Part shown: positions 17,913 through 27,323 of the stretch, one piece after another | Layout of the letters: the number at the start of each line of letters is the position of its first letter | Position numbering within the stretch: position 1 is the first letter of the stretch | DNA from: Chitinophaga agrisoli | Lineage (GTDB): Bacteria; Bacteroidota; Bacteroidia; Chitinophagales; Chitinophagaceae | Length of the DNA: 64,000 bases | Reading direction: 5' to 3' | Assembly (NCBI RefSeq): GCF_008386695.1 | Contig: NZ_VUOC01000004.1 | Coordinates: 2,730,327-2,794,326 of the forward strand | Notes under the pieces: model-generated | Databases searched by the model: none | What the model saw: the letters and a program-made list of their open reading frames with translations, nothing else | What the model was told of the DNA's origin: nothing | Position numbers and translations under genes: made by a program

Positions 17913-18500
17913 TTAAAAAAACTTTTTGGCCAGCAGTATCACCATGATCACAGGTGCGTGGCGGTAGATGTAATTGTGGATAAAACGCATGCTCAGCACC
18001 ATATGCTTTTTAACGGCGCTGCGGGAAATGCCCAGCAGGGCAGCCGCTTCGTCATAACTTTTGCCTTCCTGGCGGCACAGGCGGAAAACATTCAGGCGCT
18101 GGGGGGTTAAACGGCCCAGGGCCTCATGGAACAACCGGTCGTACTCCTTTTCCCAGATGATCTGCTCCGGCCCCCGGCCCTGCGTTTGCTGGTGCAGTAA
18201 TAACTGCTCCTGCAGCGCCTCGTCATGGGCCAGTTTCTGCAAGGTCTTAAAAGCGTGATTACGGGCTATACGGTACAGATACCCGGTAAAGGGCAAAGCG
18301 GGGTTAATGCGGCCGCGGATCTCCCATATTTTCAGGAAAACATCATGCACAAGATCCTCGGCAAGTGAAGGAATCTTGCAAATGCGCAGTAAATAGATAT
18401 AGAGTGCCGGATGGTAATGCCGGTAAACGCTGGTGAAAGCGGATTCATCTCCGTCAATCATCCGTAACAACACCCCCTCCCCGGCTGGCATACTATCCAT
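17913..18500 (-). CDS. ECF-type RNA polymerase sigma-70 factor
   Basis: 195 residues: sigma region 2 (FTSVYRHYHPALYIYLLRI, DLVHDVFLKIWE) and region 4 (LTPQRLNVFRLCRQEGKSYD, then AALLGISRSAVKKHM). A hydrophobic C-terminal tail (APVIMVILLAKKFF) is a common extension of FecR-paired sigma factors and may help contact the anti-sigma. It should direct RNA polymerase to the susC promoter of this locus. It starts the minus-strand series sigma, fecR, susC, susD, GH16, GH30, GH92; 88 bases separate it from fecR. Upstream lies an unusual tandem repeat (18676-18755). Confidence 0.94.
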   Translation of the reverse strand: MDSMPAGEGVLLRMIDGDESAFTSVYRHYHPALYIYLLRICKIPSLAEDLVHDVFLKIWEIRGRINPALPFTGYLYRIARNHAFKTLQKLAHDEALQEQLLLHQQTQGRGPEQIIWEKEYDRLFHEALGRLTPQRLNVFRLCRQEGKSYDEAAALLGISRSAVKKHMVLSMRFIHNYIYRHAPVIMVILLAKKFF

Positions 18501-18556
18501 ATCGTTTGTACAATTTAGAATGTAACCCCTAACGCTGTAAAACTAAATAAAACAGG

Positions 18557-18564
18557 CAAATGTA
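18557..18564 (-). promoter_or_regulatory. Candidate -7 promoter element for the ECF sigma gene
   Basis: Reading the minus strand gives TACATTTG, an exact TAnnTTTG match, 57 bases before the sigma start. No TTTG at the right spacing upstream is visible, so this is weak. Confidence 0.25.
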
Positions 18565-18675
18565 CAAATCAGGCGGCAAATACGCGCAGCAGTCTGCTGT
18601 CATGGCCAGGTTTACCAGGTTGAAAGCATGTATAATATGTTCATACATAACCATTGGCATGACTATACATACTTA

Positions 18676-18755
18676 TAGATAACCGGTATATGACCCGTAT
18701 GTAACCCGTATATAACCCGTATATAACCCGTCCCTTATAAGATACCGGTTATCTA
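18676..18755. repeat. 11-bp tandem repeat enclosed by a 14-bp perfect inverted repeat
   Basis: Units of consensus ATAACCCGTAT follow each other with an 11-base period at 18679, 18690, 18701, 18712 and 18723 (about 4.8 copies). The outer arms TAGATAACCGGTAT (18676-18689) and ATACCGGTTATCTA (18742-18755) are perfectly complementary. The element lies in the 367-base gap (18501-18867) between the TlpA-like gene and the sigma gene, 176-255 bases before the sigma start. Apart from this repeat, a -7 match at 18557 and the terminator at 18803-18837, I see nothing else in the gap. Confidence 0.85.
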
Positions 18756-18802
18756 CCGGTTAAGTACGATTTATATACGCCTGAACTACTTGTTACCTGG
18801 CA

Positions 18803-18837
18803 ATAAAAAAGGGCCAGCCAATATGTTTGGCCAGCCC
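18803..18837 (-). terminator. Rho-independent terminator after the TlpA-like gene
   Basis: A perfect 11-bp GC-rich stem (GGGCCAGCCAA with TTGGCCAGCCC, 5-base loop), followed on the minus strand by six T residues. It ends the second SusCD transcript 31 bases after its last gene. Confidence 0.88.
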
Positions 18838-18867
18838 CGTCGTAGGATAGTTGATCTTTGTGTATGA

Positions 18868-20007
18868 TTATTTTATCAGTCCTGCCAGGGTGGTCTCCAG
18901 CTGCTCGCCCCTTAAATTGCGGGCTACGATCTTACCGGAAGGATCGATGAGGAAATTGGTGGGCACGCCACGGATGCCATACTGTACAGCTGCCGCATTG
19001 CTCCAGTATTTAAGATCGGATACATGGGTCCAGCCTTCCAGATCAAGACCGTCTTTTTTGATAGCGGCTAACCACAGGTCTTTTTTGCCCGGCTGGTCCA
19101 GGGATACGCTCAGGATAGCAAAGTTCTTAGCCTTGTATTGATTAAAGGCTTTTACCACTACCGGGTTCTCTGCACGGCAGGGAGCACACCAGGAAGCCCA
19201 GAAATCCAGCAGCACATATTTGCCGCGGAAGCTGGACAGCTTTACCGGTTTATCATTTACATCGTTCTGGGTAAAGTCCGGGGCATTGGCGCCTATGGCC
19301 AGGTTCCGCTCTTTTTCCATGGAAGCGGCAAATTCTTTACCGGCCTCGCTGTTCTGGATGGCCGGGGTCAGGCTTTTATACATGGGCTCCAATACGGTCA
19401 GGTCCATGTTCAGGTGTACGGCCAGTTCTTTCAGGGCCATCACGCTCATGAAGGAATTAGGATTGGCCGCCACAAACTTTTTCATGAGCTCGCGTTTGTC
19501 GCCCATAGCGCTATGAAAACGCCTGCTAAGGCCGTTCATGAACGCCGTATCATTACGCTGTGCATCTGTAGAAGCGCCAAACTCCTTATTGATGCTGTTC
19601 ATCTGCTCGTCAAACGGCGTCAGGAACTTTTTATAACGCTCATTTTCCGCGTTAATGGGCGAGCCGGTGATCTCGCCATCATTCAGCGTTTCTTTAGCGG
19701 TGAGGGTGATCTTGCCTTTCTCCAGGTACATGATACGCTTGTCCATCTCGGGGTTAGAAGTCCCTTTACCTTCATGGTCCACCATCAGCATCACCATCAG
19801 GGGGCCGTCTACTTTGCCTTTAAAGCTGAAAGCGCCGTCTTTCAGCAGCACAGAGTCCAGTATGATGGTGCTGCCTTCCCGGCGGTCCAGGTAGGCTTTG
19901 GCAGGCGCATTAAGGTTGCCCAGTTTGCCATTCAGTACAAACTCCCCGCTTTGTGCGTGTGCAAGGGCCGGGAAAACAATACAGGCGGATAATATCCATT
20001 TCTTCAT
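18868..20007 (-). CDS. TlpA-like thiol-disulfide reductase with N-terminal DUF4369
   Basis: 379 residues with a signal peptide (cleaved near residue 19, LAHAQS). The N-terminal half is a DUF4369-type beta domain (GEFVLNGKLGNLNAPAKAYL). The C-terminal half is an AhpC/TSA-redoxin fold with the active site WASWCAPC (Cys274 and Cys277) and the cis-proline region GIRGVPTNFLI. Such proteins reduce or resolve disulfides of exported proteins in the periplasm. It is the last gene of a susC-susD-DUF4843-PKD operon, a grouping often seen in Bacteroidota without carbohydrate enzymes. Its precise client is unknown. Confidence 0.9.
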   Translation of the reverse strand: MKKWILSACIVFPALAHAQSGEFVLNGKLGNLNAPAKAYLDRREGSTIILDSVLLKDGAFSFKGKVDGPLMVMLMVDHEGKGTSNPEMDKRIMYLEKGKITLTAKETLNDGEITGSPINAENERYKKFLTPFDEQMNSINKEFGASTDAQRNDTAFMNGLSRRFHSAMGDKRELMKKFVAANPNSFMSVMALKELAVHLNMDLTVLEPMYKSLTPAIQNSEAGKEFAASMEKERNLAIGANAPDFTQNDVNDKPVKLSSFRGKYVLLDFWASWCAPCRAENPVVVKAFNQYKAKNFAILSVSLDQPGKKDLWLAAIKKDGLDLEGWTHVSDLKYWSNAAAVQYGIRGVPTNFLIDPSGKIVARNLRGEQLETTLAGLIK

Positions 20008-20037
20008 ATATGCTTATTTAATAGTTGATCAATGTTT

Positions 20038-21462
20038 TTAATCACGTAGGATAACGTCACGCGGCACACCCGGTATACCGTCCACTTTCTTTATCAGCGT
20101 GCCATTCCTTCCCACACTGGTATCCAGGTAATAGATGCTGCCTTCCGCGCCCACGATCAGCAGGTCGCCGCCGTGTTGCACCCGCAACATGGATACCGGC
20201 TTGCCGCCTGTAGTAGTGGCCAGGGGCTGCAGATCGTTGTTCAATGGGTTGTAACGGTAGATCACATCATTCGCGCTGAAGAACATGACAGATACGGTGG
20301 GAGAAGTTTCCCAAACGGTGCCGGCTGTTAGCTTAGCCGCGCCGGGAAACTCTCTCCTCCCCGCCGGGTAGAATGTTTTGGTGCTGTCACTGAAGGCCAG
20401 CCTGAACCGGAGCTCTACTTTTTTGCCAATACTATCACAGATGGCGTAGATCTCGTTATCGTTAAAGCGGGCCAGATAGGTCATATTCATCTTAATGTTG
20501 GTAGGGTCAAAAGCATTGCCCTGCACCTCATAGTCCGTACCGTAAAAGGTGTTGGAGAAAAAGCGCAGGAAGGCCTTTTTATCCGGATCAAAGCCCAGGT
20601 AATAACCACTTTTACCCCTTAACCGGGCTTCAGAAATATTGTTCAGCACCGGCGACGCCAGGTTATATACCCCCGTAACAGGCACGCCAAAATAGCCGTA
20701 ATAAGGCCAGAAAGGCGCTGTTTCATCAGACCCTATAAATAACTTGCCGTTTATTACCGCATTGGTAATGCCGTTGATCATATTCATAAAATACCCGGGC
20801 TTTAAATCGCCCGGCGGCTCAAAGAAATTATCCGGCAGGTATTTGAGACGTTTAAGGGTACCGGCATCCAGCAATACGCCGCCTTTCTGATCACCTCCAT
20901 GCGTGATCCAGAAGGAGCTAAGCGTATTCAGGTAGAACTGGTTCTGTATGGGCACCAGCTGCAGGGCAGGGCCAGGCAATGCTTCGTTGTTAATGGCCTG
21001 GTACAGGTCCGGTTTTACGGAACCATCCGGCTTGATCATAGACAGTACGGCATTGTTGTTATCAGTGCTCAGCACCACCAGGCCTTGTGAAAACTCCGTT
21101 TGCCCCAGGATGAAGAAGTTATAGAAATACTTCATGCCGGTATTATTATCCGTTACCGTAAGCCGGGTGGCATAACGGGAGGCGGGCAATCCAAATACTA
21201 TGCGCAGCACCTGGCCATCATGGTCTTCTCCACGGCCCTCCGCGGGTATGTTAATGTTCCAGTGGCAGCTATAATCGTTCTTGCCGGTATGCAGGGTGAT
21301 CTTAGGGTCAATGATCAGGCTATCGCCGGTAACGGCTTTATACAGCGTATCCAACCCTATCTCCGGGTCCGGCAGCGCCGTATAGTCATAATTGCCTTTA
21401 TCACGCGTACATGCCGCCATTAAGAGCAGCAGGGCCGGTATATATAAGAGGTAATGTTTCAT
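20038..21462 (-). CDS. PKD-like domain surface lipoprotein
   Basis: 474 residues with a lipoprotein signal (LLLLMAACTRDKGNYDY, Cys18). The opening GNYDYTALPDPEIG followed by a beta-rich domain, and then a propeller-like region with WITHGGDQKGG, matches the PKD-like/BACON-like lipoproteins encoded after susD in many Bacteroidota loci. Probably exposed on the cell surface as an extra ligand-binding protein of the SusCD pair. It sits between the DUF4843 gene (17 bases) and the TlpA-like gene (30 bases). The assignment rests on signal, context and N-terminal pattern; the ligand is not known. Confidence 0.72.
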   Translation of the reverse strand: MKHYLLYIPALLLLMAACTRDKGNYDYTALPDPEIGLDTLYKAVTGDSLIIDPKITLHTGKNDYSCHWNINIPAEGRGEDHDGQVLRIVFGLPASRYATRLTVTDNNTGMKYFYNFFILGQTEFSQGLVVLSTDNNNAVLSMIKPDGSVKPDLYQAINNEALPGPALQLVPIQNQFYLNTLSSFWITHGGDQKGGVLLDAGTLKRLKYLPDNFFEPPGDLKPGYFMNMINGITNAVINGKLFIGSDETAPFWPYYGYFGVPVTGVYNLASPVLNNISEARLRGKSGYYLGFDPDKKAFLRFFSNTFYGTDYEVQGNAFDPTNIKMNMTYLARFNDNEIYAICDSIGKKVELRFRLAFSDSTKTFYPAGRREFPGAAKLTAGTVWETSPTVSVMFFSANDVIYRYNPLNNDLQPLATTTGGKPVSMLRVQHGGDLLIVGAEGSIYYLDTSVGRNGTLIKKVDGIPGVPRDVILRD

Positions 21463-21479
21463 TTGTTACTTGTTGATGA

Positions 21480-22307
21480 TTACACAATAAAATCCCCGTT
21501 CTCATCCCGGAAAAAGTATTTATTCACGGCAGCACTGTACTCCAGCAGGTATTTCTTATCCGGGTTGGTGATGCTGTAGAAATAGTAGTTACCGTTGGTG
21601 GTGGGGATGATGGTATACCCTGCGGAAGGGTTATCCGTTATCCATTGAATAGGATCCGCCAGGAAGGCCTTAAAACGGCGGGTATAAAACAGCACCCGGG
21701 GCGTGGTAGTAGCATCGCTGTTAGTAGGCGGCAGCTCTGTAGTACCGGATACGCGGATAAAAAGCTCATGTTTTACACGGGAGTACTGTCCCAGTTCGCC
21801 AATCCAGGCATCCCACCAGATGGGTTTTTCCAGCCGGTTAGAGAAAAGGATCTTCATCGTATCCAGCTTCTTATAAAGCGCCCCCAGTTCAGAGGTGCTT
21901 TCCAGCTGCAGTTTTATCTGTACTGTTTTACTGGTAAGGGCAGGATCTGTACCAAATAGCACCAGCGGCAGCCAGCCATAGCCGGTATTGCCCGGCAAGG
22001 TGTAGGCCGTCTCCAGCTTTTTATAGTGCAGGCCCGCTACCGCGGTGGTAGCGCTGTCTATTATACTGGCGGCAAATTTACGGTCGGCAGCCACGCGGTT
22101 GCCGGAAAGGGCTACCGGCAGCCAGATGGTATCTGTGGCCAGTTCCGGGTATAGAGCAAAGGAATAGATCACACTGTCTACCCGTTCATTTTTACTGTTG
22201 CGGTAATCAAAATATACGTTATCCGGGGAGGCGTAGGTAAGCTCTGTGGCCTTTTTACAGGCAACGCAGGCCCAGCATAATAACCCGGCTATGATCATGT
22301 TCTTCAT
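21480..22307 (-). CDS. DUF4843-family lipoprotein
   Basis: About 275 residues from the ATG at 22307. A longer frame to 22400 exists but overlaps the susD gene by 83 bases and lacks a signal, whereas this start gives a clean lipoprotein signal (MIIAGLLCWACVACKK). DUF4843 features include SPDNVYFDY at the N terminus, the YSFALYPELATDTIWLPVAL strand pattern and SAVNKYFFRDENGDF near the end. These proteins regularly follow susD in loci that also encode PKD-like and thioredoxin-like proteins, and are thought to be surface accessory binding proteins. Spacing to susD is 10 bases, so they are co-transcribed. Function beyond this is not established. Confidence 0.8.
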   Translation of the reverse strand: MKNMIIAGLLCWACVACKKATELTYASPDNVYFDYRNSKNERVDSVIYSFALYPELATDTIWLPVALSGNRVAADRKFAASIIDSATTAVAGLHYKKLETAYTLPGNTGYGWLPLVLFGTDPALTSKTVQIKLQLESTSELGALYKKLDTMKILFSNRLEKPIWWDAWIGELGQYSRVKHELFIRVSGTTELPPTNSDATTTPRVLFYTRRFKAFLADPIQWITDNPSAGYTIIPTTNGNYYFYSITNPDKKYLLEYSAAVNKYFFRDENGDFIV

Positions 22308-22317
22308 CTGATTATTT

Positions 22318-23781
22318 TTAGCGGTGACCATATGCAATTTCATCATTGGGGAATGGCAGCACGAATATGGAATTGCCGGCGGCAATAGGGTTACCGGCAA
22401 GGCCGATGATCGGCTGGTTTAAGCGTTTGTACATATAGAAGATCTGTCCTTCTGCAAAGAACTCCTTCCGGGCTTCTTTCAGCAGCTCCTGTATCAGTAC
22501 TGTTTTAGAAGCGTCGTTCCGCTTAGTGCCAATACCCCTGTTCTGGCGCACGGTGTTAAAATAGTCCCAGGCCTTTGCAGGGTTGCTGTCAAACGTACAT
22601 TCCGCCGCTATATAATACATCTCGCTCAGGCGGATGGCAGGCGCCATTTGCGGGTGCAGGTTCGCGTCCGGATCGCGGGCGTATTTATCTATACGCAGGT
22701 AAGTACCGTTGCCGGAGGTTTGTTCTGTAACCCATTGTTTAAACCGGAAATCATCGCCGCCAACACCGCCTGTTTCGTAGATATTACGGCCGCCGGCGGT
22801 GGTCGTATACAAACCCTGATCTGCGTTGCGCAGGAGGGTCCTCAACTGGTCCGATGTGTTGGGAATGTAAAACCCGAATACCAGCTCCTTATATAGGATA
22901 CGGTCTTTGGTCTGCTCGTTCGGGTTCATAAAATCCGCCTGTTTGGTAAAGGGGAATTTATTGGCATTGATCACCTCCAGCGCATTCGCTAATGCATTGG
23001 CATTATCACCCTTATACAGGTAAACCCGGGCCAGCTCGCCGCATACGGCATAATAATTCAACCGGTGACGGCGGTTCTGCATAAACAGTTCGCCATCGTT
23101 TTCTGTAGAGGAATCTGTTTGGTTATACCCCACCTTATAAGCGGGAGACCGGATGGGGTCTGCGGCCAGCAGCTCTTTAGCGGCCAGCAGGTCCTTGATC
23201 ATCAGGTCCAGCGCTTCGCTGGTCTTATACATCTTAGGTACATCCTTGCTAAAGGCGGTCACGTAAGGAATACCGCTGCCATTGGGCGCCAGCAGGTAGG
23301 AAACCGCAAACATACGCAGCGCATCGAAATGGCAATAGGCGCGCATGGCCAGGGCCTCCCCTTTTATGATGGCATAGATGGCCGGCGTTAAAACGGCCTT
23401 TTGTTTATCTATATTATCCAGGATCTGGTTGCTGTTGGCAATTACATTATACAATCCCTGCCAGGCGCTGTCCTTTTTGATCAGGAAATAGTCATCCTTA
23501 TAGTTAAACAAGGCGGTTTGCTGATAATGGAACACATCCAGGGTACCCAGGGCATAGTTCTGTGCCAGTACTTCCGGCAAACCTACCGTGAGCTCCACAC
23601 CGTAGAGGTCTGTTTGCGCGCAGCGGCTGTACAAGCCGTTCAGCGCTTCCTTAAACCCGTCTTCTGTGCTGAACAGCGCATCCTGCGACACCTGCGATTT
23701 AGGCGTTACATCCAGCCATTTACTGCAGGAACTGAGCGCCGCTATTGTTATGATTAATATCAAATACTTTTTCATCTGCAT
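22318..23781 (-). CDS. SusD/RagB-family nutrient-binding outer membrane lipoprotein
   Basis: 487 residues with a lipoprotein signal (IITIAALSSCSKWLDV). Helical TPR segments (GEALAMRAYCHFDALRMFAV) and the RagB C-terminal block (LLKEARKEFFAEGQIFYMYK) are clear. It is the lid and binding partner of the SusC at 23788-27294, six bases upstream. A second in-frame ATG at 23775 would give MKKYLILII and may be the real start. The operon contains no glycoside hydrolase, so its ligand need not be a glycan. Confidence 0.93.
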   Translation of the reverse strand: MQMKKYLILIITIAALSSCSKWLDVTPKSQVSQDALFSTEDGFKEALNGLYSRCAQTDLYGVELTVGLPEVLAQNYALGTLDVFHYQQTALFNYKDDYFLIKKDSAWQGLYNVIANSNQILDNIDKQKAVLTPAIYAIIKGEALAMRAYCHFDALRMFAVSYLLAPNGSGIPYVTAFSKDVPKMYKTSEALDLMIKDLLAAKELLAADPIRSPAYKVGYNQTDSSTENDGELFMQNRRHRLNYYAVCGELARVYLYKGDNANALANALEVINANKFPFTKQADFMNPNEQTKDRILYKELVFGFYIPNTSDQLRTLLRNADQGLYTTTAGGRNIYETGGVGGDDFRFKQWVTEQTSGNGTYLRIDKYARDPDANLHPQMAPAIRLSEMYYIAAECTFDSNPAKAWDYFNTVRQNRGIGTKRNDASKTVLIQELLKEARKEFFAEGQIFYMYKRLNQPIIGLAGNPIAAGNSIFVLPFPNDEIAYGHR

Positions 23782-23787
23782 GATCTT

Positions 23788-26700
23788 TTAGAACCGGGTG
23801 GATAATGAGAATGTGAAGTTGCGGGCAAAAGGATACTCAATACCCCTTTCTATCTTAACGGAAGACCAATACGCCAGGTCGTTCATCGTTAAGGCGCAAC
23901 GGAGGCCTTTCATCCGCAGGCGTTTACAGAAAGCCGCCGGCGCTTCGTAAGACAGGTATACGGACTTCAGCTCCAGCCGGTTCTCTTCCTGTACAAAACG
24001 GGAAGTGGTGAGCGTTTTTCCCTGTTCAGAGATATTTTTGAAGAACACAATATCCCCCGGCTTTTGCCAACGGCCGGCCAATGCACGGCTATCCACATTA
24101 TACCAGGGATTGGCATTCTCTACACGATCCACCAGCGTTTGGTTATAGATATCGCCGCCCAGGCGGGTGTAGAAGCTGAATTGCAGCATCCAGCTTTTGT
24201 AGATCAGGTTACCGCCAAAATAGCCTTCCAGCTTAGGAGTTTGATCGCCTACCGGTACCACATCCCTTACATCGTAATCGTAGGTAAGGGTACCATCCGC
24301 TTTTTCGTAGATCTCGCGCCCGTTCTCCGGGTCAATACCGTGGGATTTTACGGCGTAGATCGTGTTCAGCGACTGGCCTTCTTTATAACGCAGCAACGGC
24401 ACGCCTTTAAGGCTATCATTGTTCTGCTGCTGTTTATCCACCTGTTCGTTATACCCCTTCAACGCGTCTGAGATCTTGGTGATCACGTTGGTATTATGTA
24501 CCAGGCTCACATTCACATTGGCTGCCCAGTTGCGGTTATGCCATACGTTGGCGCGCAGGTAGATCTCAAAGCCTTTGTTCACCATCTCGCCCAGGTTTTC
24601 CTTGTAGCTTTTAAAGCCGGTGGAAGTAGGCACGTTAATATCTGTAAGCAGGTCTTTGGTTAGCTTGTAATAATAGCGGGGAGAGATATAGAGGCGATCG
24701 TTGAACATGCCCAGCTCTGTGCTCAGGTCATAGTTGCTGGTACGCTGCCATTTGAGGTTGGGATTGCCATAAGCGGCAAACACCGCGCCCACGCCGGTAG
24801 AATACCAGTTGCCGGTATAGTATTGATAAGTAGTATTAGACAGGTAGGCCGGAAAGGACACATCCCCCGTTAAACCGGTGGTAGCCTTGATCCGCAGCTG
24901 GCTGATCTTCGTATGCTGCAGGAAAGCCTCTTTATGCAGGTTCCATCCCAGACCGTAGGACCAGAAAGGGGCCATGCGGGAATTAGTACCAAACTTGGAA
25001 GAGCCATCCACCCGCACGGTACCATCCATCAGGAAACGGTTCTGGAAAGAGTAGTTAAAAGACAGGAAACCGCCTATCAGCCTTTGCTCTTCTATACTGC
25101 CGGTGGGAGCGCCATCTTTCAGATAGACGCGGGCAAAGGAGATATCCGTAAACCGGTCGTTGGTAAAGCCCTGGGCCTGCACCTGTTTAACGGTATTTTT
25201 AGCAGCCTGTATATTGGTACCCAGTGAAAAATTGAGGAAATGGGACTGTTGCAGCACCTTGTTATAGTTCACCGTCAAAGACCCATCCACCTGCCAGTTA
25301 TCCTGGGTATTATAGGTATACTTACCGCGGTCTTTGAGCAGATCGCCCGTATAGGTAAAGAATTCATTGCTGAGCGGGGACGCAAAGATATCCTCAGAGG
25401 CTTTGCGTTTGGTCAGGGCCACATTGGCATTTACTTTCAGCGCCTGGGAAGGATTGTACTCGATAGCGAAATTGTCCACAAACTCCAGGTACTCAGATTT
25501 ATCGAAGCTGCCGGTAGAGGCATCCCACAGCGGGTTTAGCACATTCTGCGAAGCAGCCTGCACCGCGCCGGTGGCCGCATTCCTGGACAGGAAATTCCAT
25601 TTATCCACCTGCTGTATGAGCCTGCCGGCAGAGTCACGCATGGGATAATAGGGGTTCATGAGCACATACTTATCAAAACTGCCATAGGGCGACTCTGTTC
25701 CGTTTACCTGTGAAATGGTGAACATATTACGGAACAGCAGTTTCTGGTTTTTAGGCTGATAAGATAAAGTAGTGCTAAGACTGTAACGGTCACGGCCAGA
25801 GCCTTTCATTACCCCGTTATTGGTCTGGTAGCGGGCATCCACCCCATAACGCATAGACGAAGAACCGCCCTGCAGGGAAAGTGAATGTTTATGCCCCAGA
25901 TCTGTAGACAGCGGTTGGGATAACCAGTAAGAATTAACGCCGCTGGCCACATTCCGGTATTTGGAATAATACAGCTCTTCCAGCTGGTTGGGATTGTTTA
26001 CGCCATTAGCGGTATACAGCCCTGCCAGCCGCTCGTACTCCAGCTTATCTTTTGCATTTAATACGCTGTAAGGCGCCAGGTCCGGCGCATTTACATTCAA
26101 CTCATAGTTATAGTACAGCTCCAGCTCCCCCTCTTTAGGCGCACGGGTCTGTATGATCACCACGCCGTTGGAAGCGCGGGAACCATAGATAGCGGTAGCC
26201 GCGGCGTCTTTAAGCAGGGTCACCATTTCCACCCGGTTAAAGTCCAGGTCAAAAATGGTTTCTATACTTACCTGGTAACCATCCAGCATAAACAGCGGCA
26301 GATTGGTTACGCTGGCCAGCTGGGTGCGGCTTAACTGCCCGGCGCTGGCGCCTGCAGGTAATGCCGTAGTACCGCGCACATTGATATTAGGCAACTGGTT
26401 AGGGTTGGAGCCCGCCAGGTTATTTTCCACCAGGCGGAAAGAGGGATCAGAAGCCTGGATACTCTGCAGGATATTCTGCGGGTTAAACCGCTTCAGCTCC
26501 TCCCCGGTGATGGTGATAGCGGAGCCGGTATAACTTTCTTTCTTTAAACGCTGGTAACCGTTCACTACAAAGTCCTTCATGGACTGTACTTCCGTTAACA
26601 GCTTTATATCGATGGAGGAACGGTTCTGCACCTTTACCTCCTGTGCTTTATAGCCTATATAACTGAATACGATGGTACCATTAGGCGGTACGTTATTGAG

Positions 26701-27294
26701 GCGGTAACGGCCATTCTCATCCGTTTTGGTACCGTTGGAGGTACCTTTTGCCACCACCGTTACGCCGGGCAGGGCCAGGCCGGATTCCTCCGTTACCTGT
26801 CCGCTAACGGAAAACTGCTGTTGCAGCGTATTGTCCGGCTGTACATTGGTTTGTGTGGGAATAGTGGCCATGTTGATGGCGTCCATTTTGATCACCGGTT
26901 GTGCGGCAGGCTGGTAGACCGTTTGTTTGTGCTCTTTCCGGTACAGTACGTACTGGTTATCCGTTACCTGTTCCGCCTCCAGGCCCAGGGGGGCCAGGAA
27001 CTTGTTCAGGTAATCGATAAATTTCATGGAAGGATCCTTTGCCGGCGGAGCGTCTGCATAAATACCATTGACCGTATTGCCTACGTAGTTGATACGGATC
27101 TTATAACGGTGCTCCAGGTGCGCTAAATGATCTTTCAGCGGTTCGTCCTCTTTCTTGTGATTTTGTACCGTGTTGGCTGCGAATATAACACTTGACCGCT
27201 GTGACGTACCTGCGGCAGCGGGCAAGCTGCCGGTTTGTAATAGTAACGCCAAAGCAAGGCCACCACCGGTAATTCCGGCGTAAAATTTCACCAT
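23788..27294 (-). CDS. SusC/RagA-family TonB-dependent receptor with STN signalling domain
   Basis: 1168 residues: signal peptide (about 1-28), STN domain (about 50-115, KDHLAHLEHRYKIRINYVG; PSMKFIDYLNKFLAPLGLE), regulatory domain (FSVSGQVTEESGLALPGVTV), plug (VNGYQRLKKESYTGSA, LPLFMLDGYQVSIETI) and full barrel ending NFTFSLSTRF. The STN domain fits control by the adjacent fecR (29 bases upstream) and ECF sigma. Its plug sequence diverges from that of the other two SusC proteins here, for instance with MLDGYQ instead of VVDG. With SusD, DUF4843, PKD-like and TlpA-like partners and no enzyme, the cargo could be a peptide, cofactor or unusual glycan. Confidence 0.94.
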   Translation of the reverse strand: MVKFYAGITGGGLALALLLQTGSLPAAAGTSQRSSVIFAANTVQNHKKEDEPLKDHLAHLEHRYKIRINYVGNTVNGIYADAPPAKDPSMKFIDYLNKFLAPLGLEAEQVTDNQYVLYRKEHKQTVYQPAAQPVIKMDAINMATIPTQTNVQPDNTLQQQFSVSGQVTEESGLALPGVTVVAKGTSNGTKTDENGRYRLNNVPPNGTIVFSYIGYKAQEVKVQNRSSIDIKLLTEVQSMKDFVVNGYQRLKKESYTGSAITITGEELKRFNPQNILQSIQASDPSFRLVENNLAGSNPNQLPNINVRGTTALPAGASAGQLSRTQLASVTNLPLFMLDGYQVSIETIFDLDFNRVEMVTLLKDAAATAIYGSRASNGVVIIQTRAPKEGELELYYNYELNVNAPDLAPYSVLNAKDKLEYERLAGLYTANGVNNPNQLEELYYSKYRNVASGVNSYWLSQPLSTDLGHKHSLSLQGGSSSMRYGVDARYQTNNGVMKGSGRDRYSLSTTLSYQPKNQKLLFRNMFTISQVNGTESPYGSFDKYVLMNPYYPMRDSAGRLIQQVDKWNFLSRNAATGAVQAASQNVLNPLWDASTGSFDKSEYLEFVDNFAIEYNPSQALKVNANVALTKRKASEDIFASPLSNEFFTYTGDLLKDRGKYTYNTQDNWQVDGSLTVNYNKVLQQSHFLNFSLGTNIQAAKNTVKQVQAQGFTNDRFTDISFARVYLKDGAPTGSIEEQRLIGGFLSFNYSFQNRFLMDGTVRVDGSSKFGTNSRMAPFWSYGLGWNLHKEAFLQHTKISQLRIKATTGLTGDVSFPAYLSNTTYQYYTGNWYSTGVGAVFAAYGNPNLKWQRTSNYDLSTELGMFNDRLYISPRYYYKLTKDLLTDINVPTSTGFKSYKENLGEMVNKGFEIYLRANVWHNRNWAANVNVSLVHNTNVITKISDALKGYNEQVDKQQQNNDSLKGVPLLRYKEGQSLNTIYAVKSHGIDPENGREIYEKADGTLTYDYDVRDVVPVGDQTPKLEGYFGGNLIYKSWMLQFSFYTRLGGDIYNQTLVDRVENANPWYNVDSRALAGRWQKPGDIVFFKNISEQGKTLTTSRFVQEENRLELKSVYLSYEAPAAFCKRLRMKGLRCALTMNDLAYWSSVKIERGIEYPFARNFTFSLSTRF

Positions 27295-27323
27295 AGCATT
27301 AGATTAAGGTTGGTTATATATTG

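Noticed and set aside
22308-22400. Longer N terminus for the DUF4843 protein
   Set aside because: It would overlap susD by 83 bases and bury the lipoprotein signal; the ATG at 22307 is far better.
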